The notes: generated by a model not told the origin, from the sequence alone. Positions 1 to 5,326 are shown, counted from the stretch's first letter. The stretch: 5,390 nt of DNA from an uncultured Prevotellaceae bacterium (GCA_937877625.1 CALFJG010000065.1:1-5390); one strand, 5' to 3'. Program-made: numbers and translations.

Positions 1-53
1 CCCGCGACCTCAACCTTGGCAAGGTTGCGCTCTACCAACTGAGCTATTGCCGC
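1..53 (-). tRNA. tRNA-Gly(GCC), 3' end cut off by window edge
   Basis: This is the 5' 53 nt of a glycine tRNA, read on the minus strand starting at 53. It is identical to the matching part of the complete tRNA-Gly at 308-380. The acceptor 5' strand GCGGCAA, the D arm, the anticodon stem CAACC/GGTTG and the anticodon GCC (positions 18-20) are all visible. The sequence stops at the end of the T-stem 5' strand, so the T loop and acceptor 3' strand lie outside the window. It is the last visible gene of the minus-strand tRNA operon, and the operon may continue further left. Confidence 0.93.
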
Positions 54-72
54 CTGCTGTCCCGTTGATGTG

Positions 73-156
73 TGAAGAGGAGGAGACTCGAACTCCCACG
101 TCACAATTGACACTACCCCCTCAAAGTAGCGCGTCTACCAATTCCGCCACCTCTCC
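73..156 (-). tRNA. tRNA-Leu(GAG)
   Basis: An 84-nt class II tRNA. Acceptor strands GGAGAGG and CCTCTTC pair with one G-U. The D region reads TGGCGGAATTGGTAGACGC, typical of leucine tRNAs. The anticodon stem CTACT/GGTAG encloses a loop with anticodon GAG (120-122), reading CUU and CUC. There is a long variable arm (GTCA/TGAC stem) and a normal T loop TTCGAGT. The discriminator is A73, as leucyl-tRNA synthetase expects. CCA is not encoded (the bases after position 73 read CAC), so it must be added after transcription. It sits 19 nt after the partial tRNA-Gly and 39 nt from tRNA-Leu(CAG). Confidence 0.96.
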
Positions 157-195
157 GTTATCTTACGGGTATATTCTGTTGTAAACCGACTTTTG

Positions 196-278
196 TGCCC
201 AGAACAGGACTCGAACCTGCACGTCCGTGAAGACACTAGTACCTGAAACTAGCGCGTCTACCATTCCGCCACCTGGGC
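196..278 (-). tRNA. tRNA-Leu(CAG)
   Basis: An 83-nt class II tRNA. Acceptor strands GCCCAGG and TCTGGGC pair along all seven positions, the last as G-U. The anticodon arm is CTAGT, loop TTCAGGT, ACTAG, giving anticodon CAG (243-245), which reads CUG. A long variable arm and T loop TTCGAGT follow. The discriminator is A and CCA is not encoded. It lies 29 nt downstream of the complete tRNA-Gly and is probably co-transcribed with it. Confidence 0.96.
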
Positions 279-307
279 TCGATTAAAGTCTGTTCGCAAT
301 ATGTATG

Positions 308-380
308 AGCGGCAAACGGGACTCGGACCCGCGACCTCAACCTTGGCAAGGTTGCGCTCTACCAACTGAGCTATTGCCGC
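308..380 (-). tRNA. tRNA-Gly(GCC)
   Basis: A complete 73-nt glycine tRNA and the first gene of the operon. Acceptor strands GCGGCAA and TTGCCGC pair perfectly. The D arm is GCTC/GAGC, and the anticodon arm CAACC, TTGCCAA, GGTTG gives anticodon GCC (345-347), which reads GGC and GGU. The discriminator is U, common in bacterial tRNA-Gly. CCA is not encoded (CAT follows). One oddity is that the T loop reads TCCGAGT instead of the usual TTCGAnT, so the near-universal U55 (pseudouridine site, position 326) is C. A second copy starts at 53. Confidence 0.96.
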
Positions 381-408
381 CTCTAAAACGTCTAAACAAA
401 CGTGCTTT

Positions 409-422
409 CCGCTGAAAAGCGG
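409..422. other. Small perfect hairpin at the tRNA operon transcription start
   Basis: CCGCT and AGCGG form a 5-bp perfect stem around a 4-nt loop (GAAA on the plus strand, TTTC on the minus strand). It covers the predicted start of the tRNA transcript. It may be a 5'-end structure of the precursor or just chance. Confidence 0.4.
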
Positions 423-424
423 TG

Positions 425-457
425 CAAAGATAAGCCACTTCACTTCATTCAACCAAA
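425..457 (-). promoter_or_regulatory. Bacteroidetes-type promoter of the tRNA operon
   Basis: Read on the minus strand, TATCTTTG (432 to 425) matches the Bacteroidetes sigma-ABfr -7 consensus TAnnTTTG exactly. A -33 element TTTG (457 to 454) lies 21 bp upstream, close to the expected distance. Transcription would start near 418, giving a leader of about 38 nt before the first tRNA-Gly. The direction and position fit the tRNA operon. Confidence 0.85.
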
Positions 458-558
458 TTTTTTCTTCTTTTTTTCGACTTTTTCACCGATTTTATCCAAA
501 GACTGTAAGTCTGCATATATTGTTCATAACAAACTATTCATAAAATATCAACGCAATC

Positions 559-591
559 TTGTTTTGGTTAATAAGATTTTCGCTACTTTTG
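559..591 (+). promoter_or_regulatory. Bacteroidetes-type promoter of the phosphoethanolamine transferase gene
   Basis: TACTTTTG at 584-591 matches the -7 consensus TAnnTTTG. The -33 element is less clear: TTTG at 563-566 gives a 17-bp gap (slightly short), and CTTG at 558-561 gives 22 bp (slightly long). Transcription would start near 598, leaving a leader of about 24 nt before the ATG at 622. There is no Shine-Dalgarno sequence, as is usual in this phylum. Confidence 0.7.
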
Positions 592-621
592 TTCGCAGTG
601 TGTATATTTTTCGTCTGAAAT

Positions 622-2430
622 ATGCTTTCCAAACGAAACAACATCTTAATATCTGCCATACAAACGTTTTTAGCGTGGATGAAACGTGTAGTTGTAGCCG
701 AACTTCCGCTCTTTCTTTTTGCTACATTTGCGTGGGGCATTGAAGCTGTAAGAAACTACGAAGGTTTGCTCCGTCTCGATGCTGATGTAACAGTATGGGA
801 ATACATAGGACGTATCAGTATGACCACCCCGCTGGCTTTTTTGCTGTGTTTGTTTTCGTTCTACACCAAACGTCTCGGACGTTTTCTTTCTTTTGCCTTT
901 GTTTTGTGTACGACATTATTGGTTGTGTGTGTGCGAGAATTGGCAAGTATGGAAATATGTGCTGCTGCACTCCAACTAATCTTGGAAACAAATCCTACCG
1001 AAGCAAGTTCTTTCTTTTATATATACATCGTATCTTGGCGGACAGTTTTCTTTCTTTGCGTCTTTATCTGTCTTACAGCGGGAATAGTTTGGACTATTCA
1101 CTTTTGGAAAAGAAACAGACATCGTTGGGAACATAAACTTAACATTCCATTATCCATAATCTGTGGCATCACCTTGCTCGGTACAGGACTATTTGCTACA
1201 TATACGATGTTGCTTCTCCACGCGGCAGGAAGCAATAACGCGGCTCGTTGGGCTATCGTGCGTAGCGTACCCTCACCGCACGACCCAATAACAAAAACGG
1301 CACTTGCTATATATAGTCTCAAGCAAGAACACAACAATGTACGGCGTTGCATTCAAACGTCTGCACAGTATTCTAATAATGAGTTGAGTGGCACAGAAAG
1401 TGATAGTCTTAATATTATTCTTGTTATTGGCGAAAGTTACATCCGAAGCCACTGTGCGCTATACGGATATCCGCTGCCTACTACTTCCCGTATGCAGAAA
1501 GAGATTGAAGCCCGGCGGCTATTCGTGTTCAACGATGCTGTAACGCCAGCAACAATGACATTTCAGGCTCTTCGGGAGATGCTTTTCATAAAACCTGATA
1601 ATCGGCCTTGGTACGAGGGAGTTTTTCTACCTGTAATATTCAAATCCGCCGGTTTCAACGTGACTTTTCTTGACAACCAAGTAAGGATGGAAACCGGCGC
1701 CACACGCAAAGGACAAGGCTACACACTTCTTAACCCAATGTTCCAGCCTGAAATGTTGGATTTAGCATACGACACACTTATTGCACCAGGATACAACTAT
1801 GATGAGGAGATGTTAACCTCTTTATACAAACTACCTAATACAAACAAATTAAACTTTATAATCGTACATTTTAAGGGGCAGCACTTTGACGCAGCAAAAT
1901 CGTTCCCCCACAATTCAAACACAATTCAGTTTACACCCTCCGACTACGACTTTCGTCACGAGAAATGGCTAACCGATGCTATGAAACAACATATCTCTGA
2001 CTACGATAATGCTACTCTTTACAACGACAGTCTGCTTGGCACACTTTTCCTGCACTATCAAAACAAGCCTTCAGCCATTGTCTATCTCTCCGACCACGGA
2101 GAGGAGGTCTATGACTATCGCCCGCAATGGGGCAGACTTCAACGTATAGAAGATACCGAACAGGCAGCACTCTACTATCAGATACCTATGATTGTATGGT
2201 TGTCCGAACCCTACCAAAAGAAATACCCTACCACAACACAAAATCTCATATATGCGTGCAACAAACCCTTTATTTCTACTTATATCTCACAAGTTCTTTT
2301 CGCACTCGCCCAGATTTCATCAAGTTATTATTATCCAGAGCGAGATCCATTAAGTCAGGACTATAATGCTCCAAAAAGAATACTATTAGACGGAAACGAC
2401 TTCGACCAGTTAGTCACCCAACTTCCATAA
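622..2430 (+). CDS. CptA/EptA-family phosphoethanolamine transferase (sulfatase superfamily)
   Basis: A 602-aa inner-membrane enzyme predicted to move phosphoethanolamine from phosphatidylethanolamine onto lipid A or LPS-core phosphate, with its catalytic domain in the periplasm. The N-terminal half has about five membrane helices (roughly residues 23-42, 65-80, 88-104, 141-162, 177-199). The catalytic domain starts near 262. VIGES (268-272) supplies metal ligand Glu271, and LYGYPLPTTSR follows. The stretch TPATMTFQALRE (308-319) contains the probable nucleophile Thr313. H416 and H421 fit the conserved HxxGxH-like region. YDNATLYND (461-469) and SDHGEEVYD (490-498, metal ligands Asp491 and His492) are strongly CptA-like, as is the C-terminal end. 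Length is near the family's 540-600. Start: the ATG at 622 fits the promoter, but Met20 (679) is a possible alternative. In proteobacteria such enzymes give polymyxin resistance; the acceptor here is not known. The family call is firm, the exact substrate is not. Confidence 0.9.
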   Translation: MLSKRNNILISAIQTFLAWMKRVVVAELPLFLFATFAWGIEAVRNYEGLLRLDADVTVWEYIGRISMTTPLAFLLCLFSFYTKRLGRFLSFAFVLCTTLLVVCVRELASMEICAAALQLILETNPTEASSFFYIYIVSWRTVFFLCVFICLTAGIVWTIHFWKRNRHRWEHKLNIPLSIICGITLLGTGLFATYTMLLLHAAGSNNAARWAIVRSVPSPHDPITKTALAIYSLKQEHNNVRRCIQTSAQYSNNELSGTESDSLNIILVIGESYIRSHCALYGYPLPTTSRMQKEIEARRLFVFNDAVTPATMTFQALREMLFIKPDNRPWYEGVFLPVIFKSAGFNVTFLDNQVRMETGATRKGQGYTLLNPMFQPEMLDLAYDTLIAPGYNYDEEMLTSLYKLPNTNKLNFIIVHFKGQHFDAAKSFPHNSNTIQFTPSDYDFRHEKWLTDAMKQHISDYDNATLYNDSLLGTLFLHYQNKPSAIVYLSDHGEEVYDYRPQWGRLQRIEDTEQAALYYQIPMIVWLSEPYQKKYPTTTQNLIYACNKPFISTYISQVLFALAQISSSYYYPERDPLSQDYNAPKRILLDGNDFDQLVTQLP

Positions 2431-2461
2431 GTATTTACATAAGGCACAACTATACAATGCA

Positions 2462-2496
2462 AGGGCAAAAGCAAACAAGAGCAACGCTTTTGCCCT
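2462..2496 (+). terminator. Probable terminator hairpin after the transferase gene
   Basis: AGGGCAAAAGC (2462-2472) and GCTTTTGCCCT (2486-2496) form a perfect 11-bp stem with a 13-nt loop, 31 nt after the stop codon. The position suits transcription termination for the upstream gene. No T-run follows on either strand, so it is not a textbook intrinsic terminator and may instead protect the mRNA 3' end. Confidence 0.5.
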
Positions 2497-2582
2497 CAGA
2501 GCGATTATATGGGACGCACGTTCCTTAGGACATTGCCCTGACTGGTGGTGCGCCGCCCTTTCATTTATACTATCAGCAAAAC

Positions 2583-2600
2583 TTGAATTATATTATTCAA
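2583..2600. repeat. Short AT-rich inverted repeat followed by a T-tract
   Basis: TTGAAT (2583-2588) and ATTCAA (2595-2600) are perfect inverted repeats around a 6-nt spacer, and CTTTTT follows on the plus strand. It could be a weak terminator or a protein-binding site. The stem is too AT-rich to be convincing alone. Confidence 0.35.
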
Positions 2601-2652
2601 CTTTTTCTCCTTACTTTGAGGATGCAGGTGGAATTCCATTGTAACGAAACGT

Positions 2653-2687
2653 AGAGAAGAAAAAGAAGAAGAAAGAAAGAAAGAAAG
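2653..2687. repeat. 35-nt purine-only tract with a (GAAA)4 microsatellite
   Basis: Every base from 2653 to 2687 is A or G on the plus strand. The right half (2671-2687) is four perfect GAAA units plus G. The left half is made of GAA and GAAA-like units. Tetranucleotide repeats can change length by slippage, but no trustworthy gene spans this one. Confidence 0.85.
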
Positions 2688-2832
2688 TTGTAAGCGGCAT
2701 AACAGTCTAACGACCAATTTGGGTTAAATATTTGTATATCTGGCTGCGCCGTTCTAAACAACTGGGATAACAAACGGTCTATGCCTCTGGTGATTTTCTT
2801 TGCGGACGAGGTGTACTCGCTCCAATTATTGT

Positions 2833-2840
2833 TACTTTTG
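2833..2840 (+). promoter_or_regulatory. Possible -7 box for the acyltransferase gene
   Basis: TACTTTTG, followed by C, matches TAnnTTTG and is the same octamer as before the transferase gene. No TTTG lies at the expected -33 distance; the nearest, at 2799-2802, is 30 bp away. No better -7 match was seen between here and the ATG at 3101. If used, the transcript would have a leader of about 250 nt containing the palindromic element. Confidence 0.4.
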
Positions 2841-2922
2841 CAGCGCAAACCGTTAATCAATACTCTATACGAACTAAATTCTTGATACTTCATACATAAA
2901 ATTTTGAAGCGTTAACTTTTAT

Positions 2923-3047
2923 CTCTCTGTTGAAATCGCCAAAACCAACCGTTAAGAGAACTTCCAAACGCTATAAGAGTAACCGCGCAATCAATCGCGT
3001 GGGTTTTCTTGCGTTTGGAAAGGTGTTTGGCGATACCTAACAGAGAG
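2923..3047 (+). repeat. Large interrupted palindrome (arms 1 and 2) in the acyltransferase leader
   Basis: Four blocks pair in order: 2923-2931 with 3039-3047 (9 bp), 2935-2943 with 3026-3034 (9 bp), 2944-2946 with 3022-3024 (3 bp, one-base bulge), and 2962-2971 with 3011-3020 (10 bp). An apical CGCG/CGCG helix lies at 2984-2987 and 2996-2999. This totals about 35 bp of near-perfect pairing over 125 nt. The left arm has an extra segment of about 15 nt (2947-2961). As RNA it would fold into one long hairpin. As DNA it could be a palindromic MITE-like remnant, but no flanking target duplication was seen. Confidence 0.8.
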
Positions 3048-3080
3048 CAGTAAATCCACGTTTTTTTTAGCTGAACTCTG

Positions 3081-3101
3081 TCTCTGTTAAAATCGCCAAA
3101 A
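3081..3101 (+). repeat. Third arm: direct repeat of arm 1 ending at the start codon
   Basis: This 21-nt stretch matches 2924-2944 at 20 of 21 positions (A instead of G at 3089). Its last base is the A of the acyltransferase ATG. It can pair with arm 2: TCTCTGTT (3081-3088) with 3039-3046, and ATCGCCAAA (3092-3100) with 3026-3034, 17 bp in all. That helix would cover the ribosome-binding region. A T8 run at 3061-3068 would lie in its loop. Confidence 0.8.
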
Positions 3102-4132
3102 TGACAACAAATCCACAACCGCCAGACACTTCGGTACACGCTCGACAGCACAGTATAGAACTGCTACGCATCGTCGCTATGCTGATGGTGCTTTTTATTC
3201 ACTACAACCTTCCCGTCAGAGGTAAGCCCAACCCTGCTGAATTGCAGAACAACTTTCTTTTCTCCTTAGAATCCATAGGGCTACAAAGTCTTCTCATTGT
3301 GTGTGTGAACTGCTTTGTACTCATATCAGGCTGGTTCGGCATACACTGGAAACGACGCTCGCTATTCAACTTATGCTTCCAAGTGTTATTCTGGGCGTTA
3401 GCTTGCTATCCGCTACTCCTGCTACTTCCACACAGCGGCGGGAATGAGATAACAACATATGCTGCAAATTTACTTCGCCAATGGTTCGTGTGGGCATATT
3501 TCGGGTTGTATCTCTTTGCGCCTGTACTCAATGATTTCATAGAAAAGTCCTCATCGCGCAGACTGGCTTTCTTCGTAACTGCGTTTTATGTCTTCTCTAC
3601 ACTCTTTGGATACGTCTGCAAGGCGGTGGCAGACTTCAACGAGGGAATGAGTGTGATTTCCCTGATAGGGCTCTATCTTCTCGGGGCTCTTATGCACCGT
3701 GCAGAAAAACAACTGCCAAAGCGGGCAAGCGTATGGTTAGGTGGCTACCTGCTCTGCGCTTTTCTACTCACCGGCTTGACGCTTATAGTCTTCTACTTCG
3801 GTGGTACATCAATGCCGCATGGGTATCTCAATCCTATTGTCATCATACAAAGCGTATGCCTTTTTATGTTCTTCCAGCGTCTGCGCATAAATTCTCCCGT
3901 CATCCTGTTTTTCTCTTCCTCAGCTTACGCGGTGTATCTGGCACACATGTTCCCTGCCGACTGCTACACAACCTTACTACATCGCATTGCAGGAAGCGGA
4001 ATGGGCGGATACGCTGAATGTATTGCTATAATAGGCTTCATCGTACTCGTATATCTTTTAGCTGTATTAGTTGACAAAGTACGCATCGCCTTGTTCGTTC
4101 TACTTTTCCCGAAGAGTACCCGCCATTCATAG
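3101..4132 (+). CDS. Acyltransferase family 3 membrane protein (probable surface glycan O-acyltransferase)
   Basis: A 343-aa integral membrane protein of the acyltransferase-3 family (OafA/NodX/WecH-like), which carries acetyl or other acyl groups across the inner membrane onto sugars or lipids. The hallmark N-terminal motif IELLRIVAMLMVLFIHY (19-35) supplies the conserved Arg23 and catalytic His34. VNCFVLISGWF (69-79), RQWFVWAYFGLYLFAPVLN (126-144) and SAYAVYLAH (274-282) are typical of the family, especially of Bacteroidetes polysaccharide-locus members. About ten membrane helices are visible (near 21-38, 60-79, 88-109, 126-142, 154-172, 183-198, 211-232, 243-258, 265-283, 305-325), and the length is normal. 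The ATG at 3101 is the only plausible start: a TAG lies in frame at 3068-3070 with no start codon between. No Shine-Dalgarno is present, and the leader holds competing hairpins. The acceptor cannot be told from sequence. No glycosyltransferases are adjacent, so it may act alone on LPS or an exported glycan. Confidence 0.88.
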   Translation: MTTNPQPPDTSVHARQHSIELLRIVAMLMVLFIHYNLPVRGKPNPAELQNNFLFSLESIGLQSLLIVCVNCFVLISGWFGIHWKRRSLFNLCFQVLFWALACYPLLLLLPHSGGNEITTYAANLLRQWFVWAYFGLYLFAPVLNDFIEKSSSRRLAFFVTAFYVFSTLFGYVCKAVADFNEGMSVISLIGLYLLGALMHRAEKQLPKRASVWLGGYLLCAFLLTGLTLIVFYFGGTSMPHGYLNPIVIIQSVCLFMFFQRLRINSPVILFFSSSAYAVYLAHMFPADCYTTLLHRIAGSGMGGYAECIAIIGFIVLVYLLAVLVDKVRIALFVLLFPKSTRHS

Positions 4133-4133
4133 C

Positions 4134-4163
4134 ACACCAGCGATAAAGATTAAAGTCTGGTGT
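4134..4163 (+). terminator. Weak hairpin just after the acyltransferase stop
   Basis: ACACCAG (4134-4140) and CTGGTGT (4157-4163) form a 7-bp perfect stem with a 16-nt loop, starting two bases after the TAG stop. There is no T-run after it, so a terminator role is uncertain. Confidence 0.3.
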
Positions 4164-4285
4164 CAATACTCAATAGGCTTTAGGCTCAATGTACAAAAAG
4201 CGTCGCAGAGTGAAAGTAAAGTAAAGCAAAGCTCGCTTGTCACTTATTGCTTTCCGCTAAAACGTACAAACGCCTCAAATCTCCG

Positions 4286-4316
4286 TCCGCAATGCCGAAT
4301 AAACAGGCGTTGCGGA
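4286..4316 (+). terminator. 11-bp hairpin, possible terminator for the plus-strand gene
   Basis: TCCGCAATGCC (4286-4296) and GGCGTTGCGGA (4306-4316) pair over 11 bp with one G-U, closing a 9-nt loop. TACTATTTTC follows, with a short T-run. It is about 150 nt past the acyltransferase stop, so it could be a terminator or a dispersed palindromic repeat. Confidence 0.4.
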
Positions 4317-4440
4317 TACTATTTTCAAAAAGTAAGCCCCTCGCTTTCGAAATGTATTGGGAACGTGGGCGGCCTCGCCTGATTAGTAGGAATGACAGGT
4401 TTTCTCGCCTGCATCATTTCTGTCACAAGAACTGGTAAAC

Positions 4441-4470
4441 AGAAAGCGAAGCCGATGGCCTCGCTTTTCT
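4441..4470. terminator. Bidirectional terminator hairpin between convergent genes
   Basis: AAAGCGA (4443-4449) pairs with TCGCTTT (4461-4467), then one A-C mismatch, then GCC (4451-4453) with GGC (4457-4459) around a GAT loop. The outer ends can pair further. On the minus strand the stem is followed by CTGTTT, and it lies about 20 nt beyond the stop of the SUMF1-domain gene. On the plus strand the distal arm ends in a short T-run. Position and shape fit termination from both sides. Confidence 0.65.
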
Positions 4471-4489
4471 ATCCACTAAATTGGAATTG

Positions 4490-5326
4490 TCATCTATTTT
4501 CCAAAACCAATCGTAAGCCCACTGCATTGCTGGCATATTCGGGGCGATAGTTGCCACGGTCGTAAACCAGACAGAACTTGCCACCACGATTCCAGCCGCC
4601 GCCACGACCGGGATGATAGACACCCTCGGAGGCTCCCTTGGGATTGACCTGCGGTTCAGCAGAGTAATCGCCGTAGATGTCCTCGCACCATTCGCAGACG
4701 TTGCCGCTCATGTCATACAATCCAAGTTCGTTGGGTTTCAATTGGGCTACGGGTTGCGGGCGGTCAACATTGTCTATCCACGCCACTTCCGAAAGCTCGT
4801 CGCTGCCAGCATAGCGCGTACCACGGCTCATCCGACCGCCCCGTGCAGCATATTCCCATTCAGCCTCGGTGGGCAGGCGGAAGGTTCTGCCAGTCAGTTT
4901 GTTCAGTTTCTCGATAAACTGGTGACACTCCGCAAGCGTCACCGACTCCACGGGCAGGTTGTCGCCTTTGAAATGTGCTGGGTTTCTCCCCGTTACGGCC
5001 TTCCACAAGGCCTGGGTCACCTCCGTCTCGCCAATGTAGTAACTGCTGAGTATAACACGGTGGGCAGGGCCGCAGTCCTTCTGTCCTGCGTCAATGCCCA
5101 TCATAAACTCACCTCCCTCCACGGGCTGCATCCTAAACGTGACGCTGTCAACTGAAATTACTTGGGGTTTGTTGACAAATTGCGCCATTACCATTGACGC
5201 TGTCATCACCATACCGCCATCTATGCGTGGGCCTCTCATTTTCTCATCGCCCATCGGAGTCTTCTTCTGGGCACAGACAGCAAGACACATAGCCAAGACT
5301 GCCCAAAACAAAATAGTCTTCTTCAT
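4490..5326 (-). CDS. Secreted SUMF1/formylglycine-generating-enzyme-fold protein, probably non-catalytic
   Basis: A 278-aa exported protein. Residues 1-19 form a signal peptide, probably cut by signal peptidase I after VCA, before Gln20. Residues about 62-276 form an FGE-sulfatase (SUMF1) domain: GGEFMMG (71-77), YYIGETEVTQALW (96-108), LPVESVTLAECHQFI (124-138), FRLPTEAEWEYAARGG (149-164), NELGLYDMSGNVCEWCED (199-216), RGGGWN (241-246) and a C-terminal VGLRLVL. True FGEs carry two active-site cysteines five residues apart just before the conserved Arg. Here that part reads KFCLVYDRGNYRPE with only Cys252, which aligns with neither. The protein is therefore unlikely to make formylglycine and may be a structural, binding or different oxidoreductase member of this large Bacteroidetes family. 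The ATG at 5326 is chosen because it starts the signal peptide. No TAnnTTTG box is seen in the 64 bp upstream, so its promoter or an operon partner probably lies beyond the window. Confidence 0.9.
   Translation of the reverse strand: MKKTILFWAVLAMCLAVCAQKKTPMGDEKMRGPRIDGGMVMTASMVMAQFVNKPQVISVDSVTFRMQPVEGGEFMMGIDAGQKDCGPAHRVILSSYYIGETEVTQALWKAVTGRNPAHFKGDNLPVESVTLAECHQFIEKLNKLTGRTFRLPTEAEWEYAARGGRMSRGTRYAGSDELSEVAWIDNVDRPQPVAQLKPNELGLYDMSGNVCEWCEDIYGDYSAEPQVNPKGASEGVYHPGRGGGWNRGGKFCLVYDRGNYRPEYASNAVGLRLVLENR

Larger units (their letters stand above)
1..382. repeat. Direct repeat: two identical tRNA-Gly copies
   Basis: Positions 1-55 and 328-382 are identical, covering the 5' three quarters of the tRNA-Gly gene and two bases before it. 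The copies are 327 bp apart with the two leucine tRNA genes between them. This is gene duplication within a tRNA operon, not a mobile element, although such repeats allow recombination that changes tRNA copy number. Confidence 0.9.
2431..3100. other. 670-bp intergenic region with hairpins and repeats, no convincing gene
   Basis: No open frame here looks like a real protein. The region contains a GC-containing hairpin soon after the transferase stop, an AT-rich inverted repeat, a 35-nt purine-only tract, a Bacteroidetes -7 box on the plus strand, and a large palindromic element before the acyltransferase gene. A 98-codon frame on the minus strand (2597-2893) is open but serine-rich. Its C-terminal part is translated from the reverse of the purine microsatellite, giving a run of Phe and Leu, and no promoter was found before it. 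The mix resembles decayed or repeated intergenic elements. Confidence 0.7.
4133..4489. other. Convergent intergenic region with several hairpins, no gene
   Basis: This 357-bp gap lies between the ends of two convergent genes. It holds a 7-bp inverted repeat right after the acyltransferase stop, four tandem AAAGY units (4213-4232), an 11-bp hairpin at 4286-4316, a 6-bp inverted repeat TGACAG/CTGTCA (4393-4398, 4420-4425), and a strong terminator-like hairpin at 4441-4470. The short open frames across it (for example 4247-4438) have no recognisable motifs. The density of structure suggests terminators plus possible repeated intergenic elements. Confidence 0.7.

Noticed and set aside
258..452. 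64-codon open frame on the minus strand
   Set aside because: It runs through the tRNA-Gly gene and its promoter, so it is a by-product of structural RNA sequence.
520..532. Inverted repeat TTGTT-CAT-AACAA upstream of the transferase promoter
   Set aside because: Only 5 bp per arm in very AT-rich DNA; expected by chance and too weak to call an operator.
402..743. 113-codon open frame on the plus strand
   Set aside because: It covers both divergent promoters and overlaps the start of the transferase gene in another frame; its translation is low complexity.
2912..3151. 79-codon open frame on the minus strand
   Set aside because: It is the reverse of the palindromic element and of the acyltransferase start; its internal similarity comes from the repeats.
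4247..4438. 63-codon open frame between the convergent genes
   Set aside because: It crosses the 4286-4316 hairpin, has no promoter or recognisable motif, and is better read as intergenic structure.
4613..5155. 180-codon open frame on the plus strand
   Set aside because: It lies wholly opposite the SUMF1-domain gene, whose protein has clear family motifs; this is its shadow.
5273..5326. Lipoprotein signal (lipobox) at Cys18 of the SUMF1-domain protein
   Set aside because: The residues before Cys18 are L-A-V; valine at -1 does not fit a lipobox, while VCA before Gln20 fits signal peptidase I.
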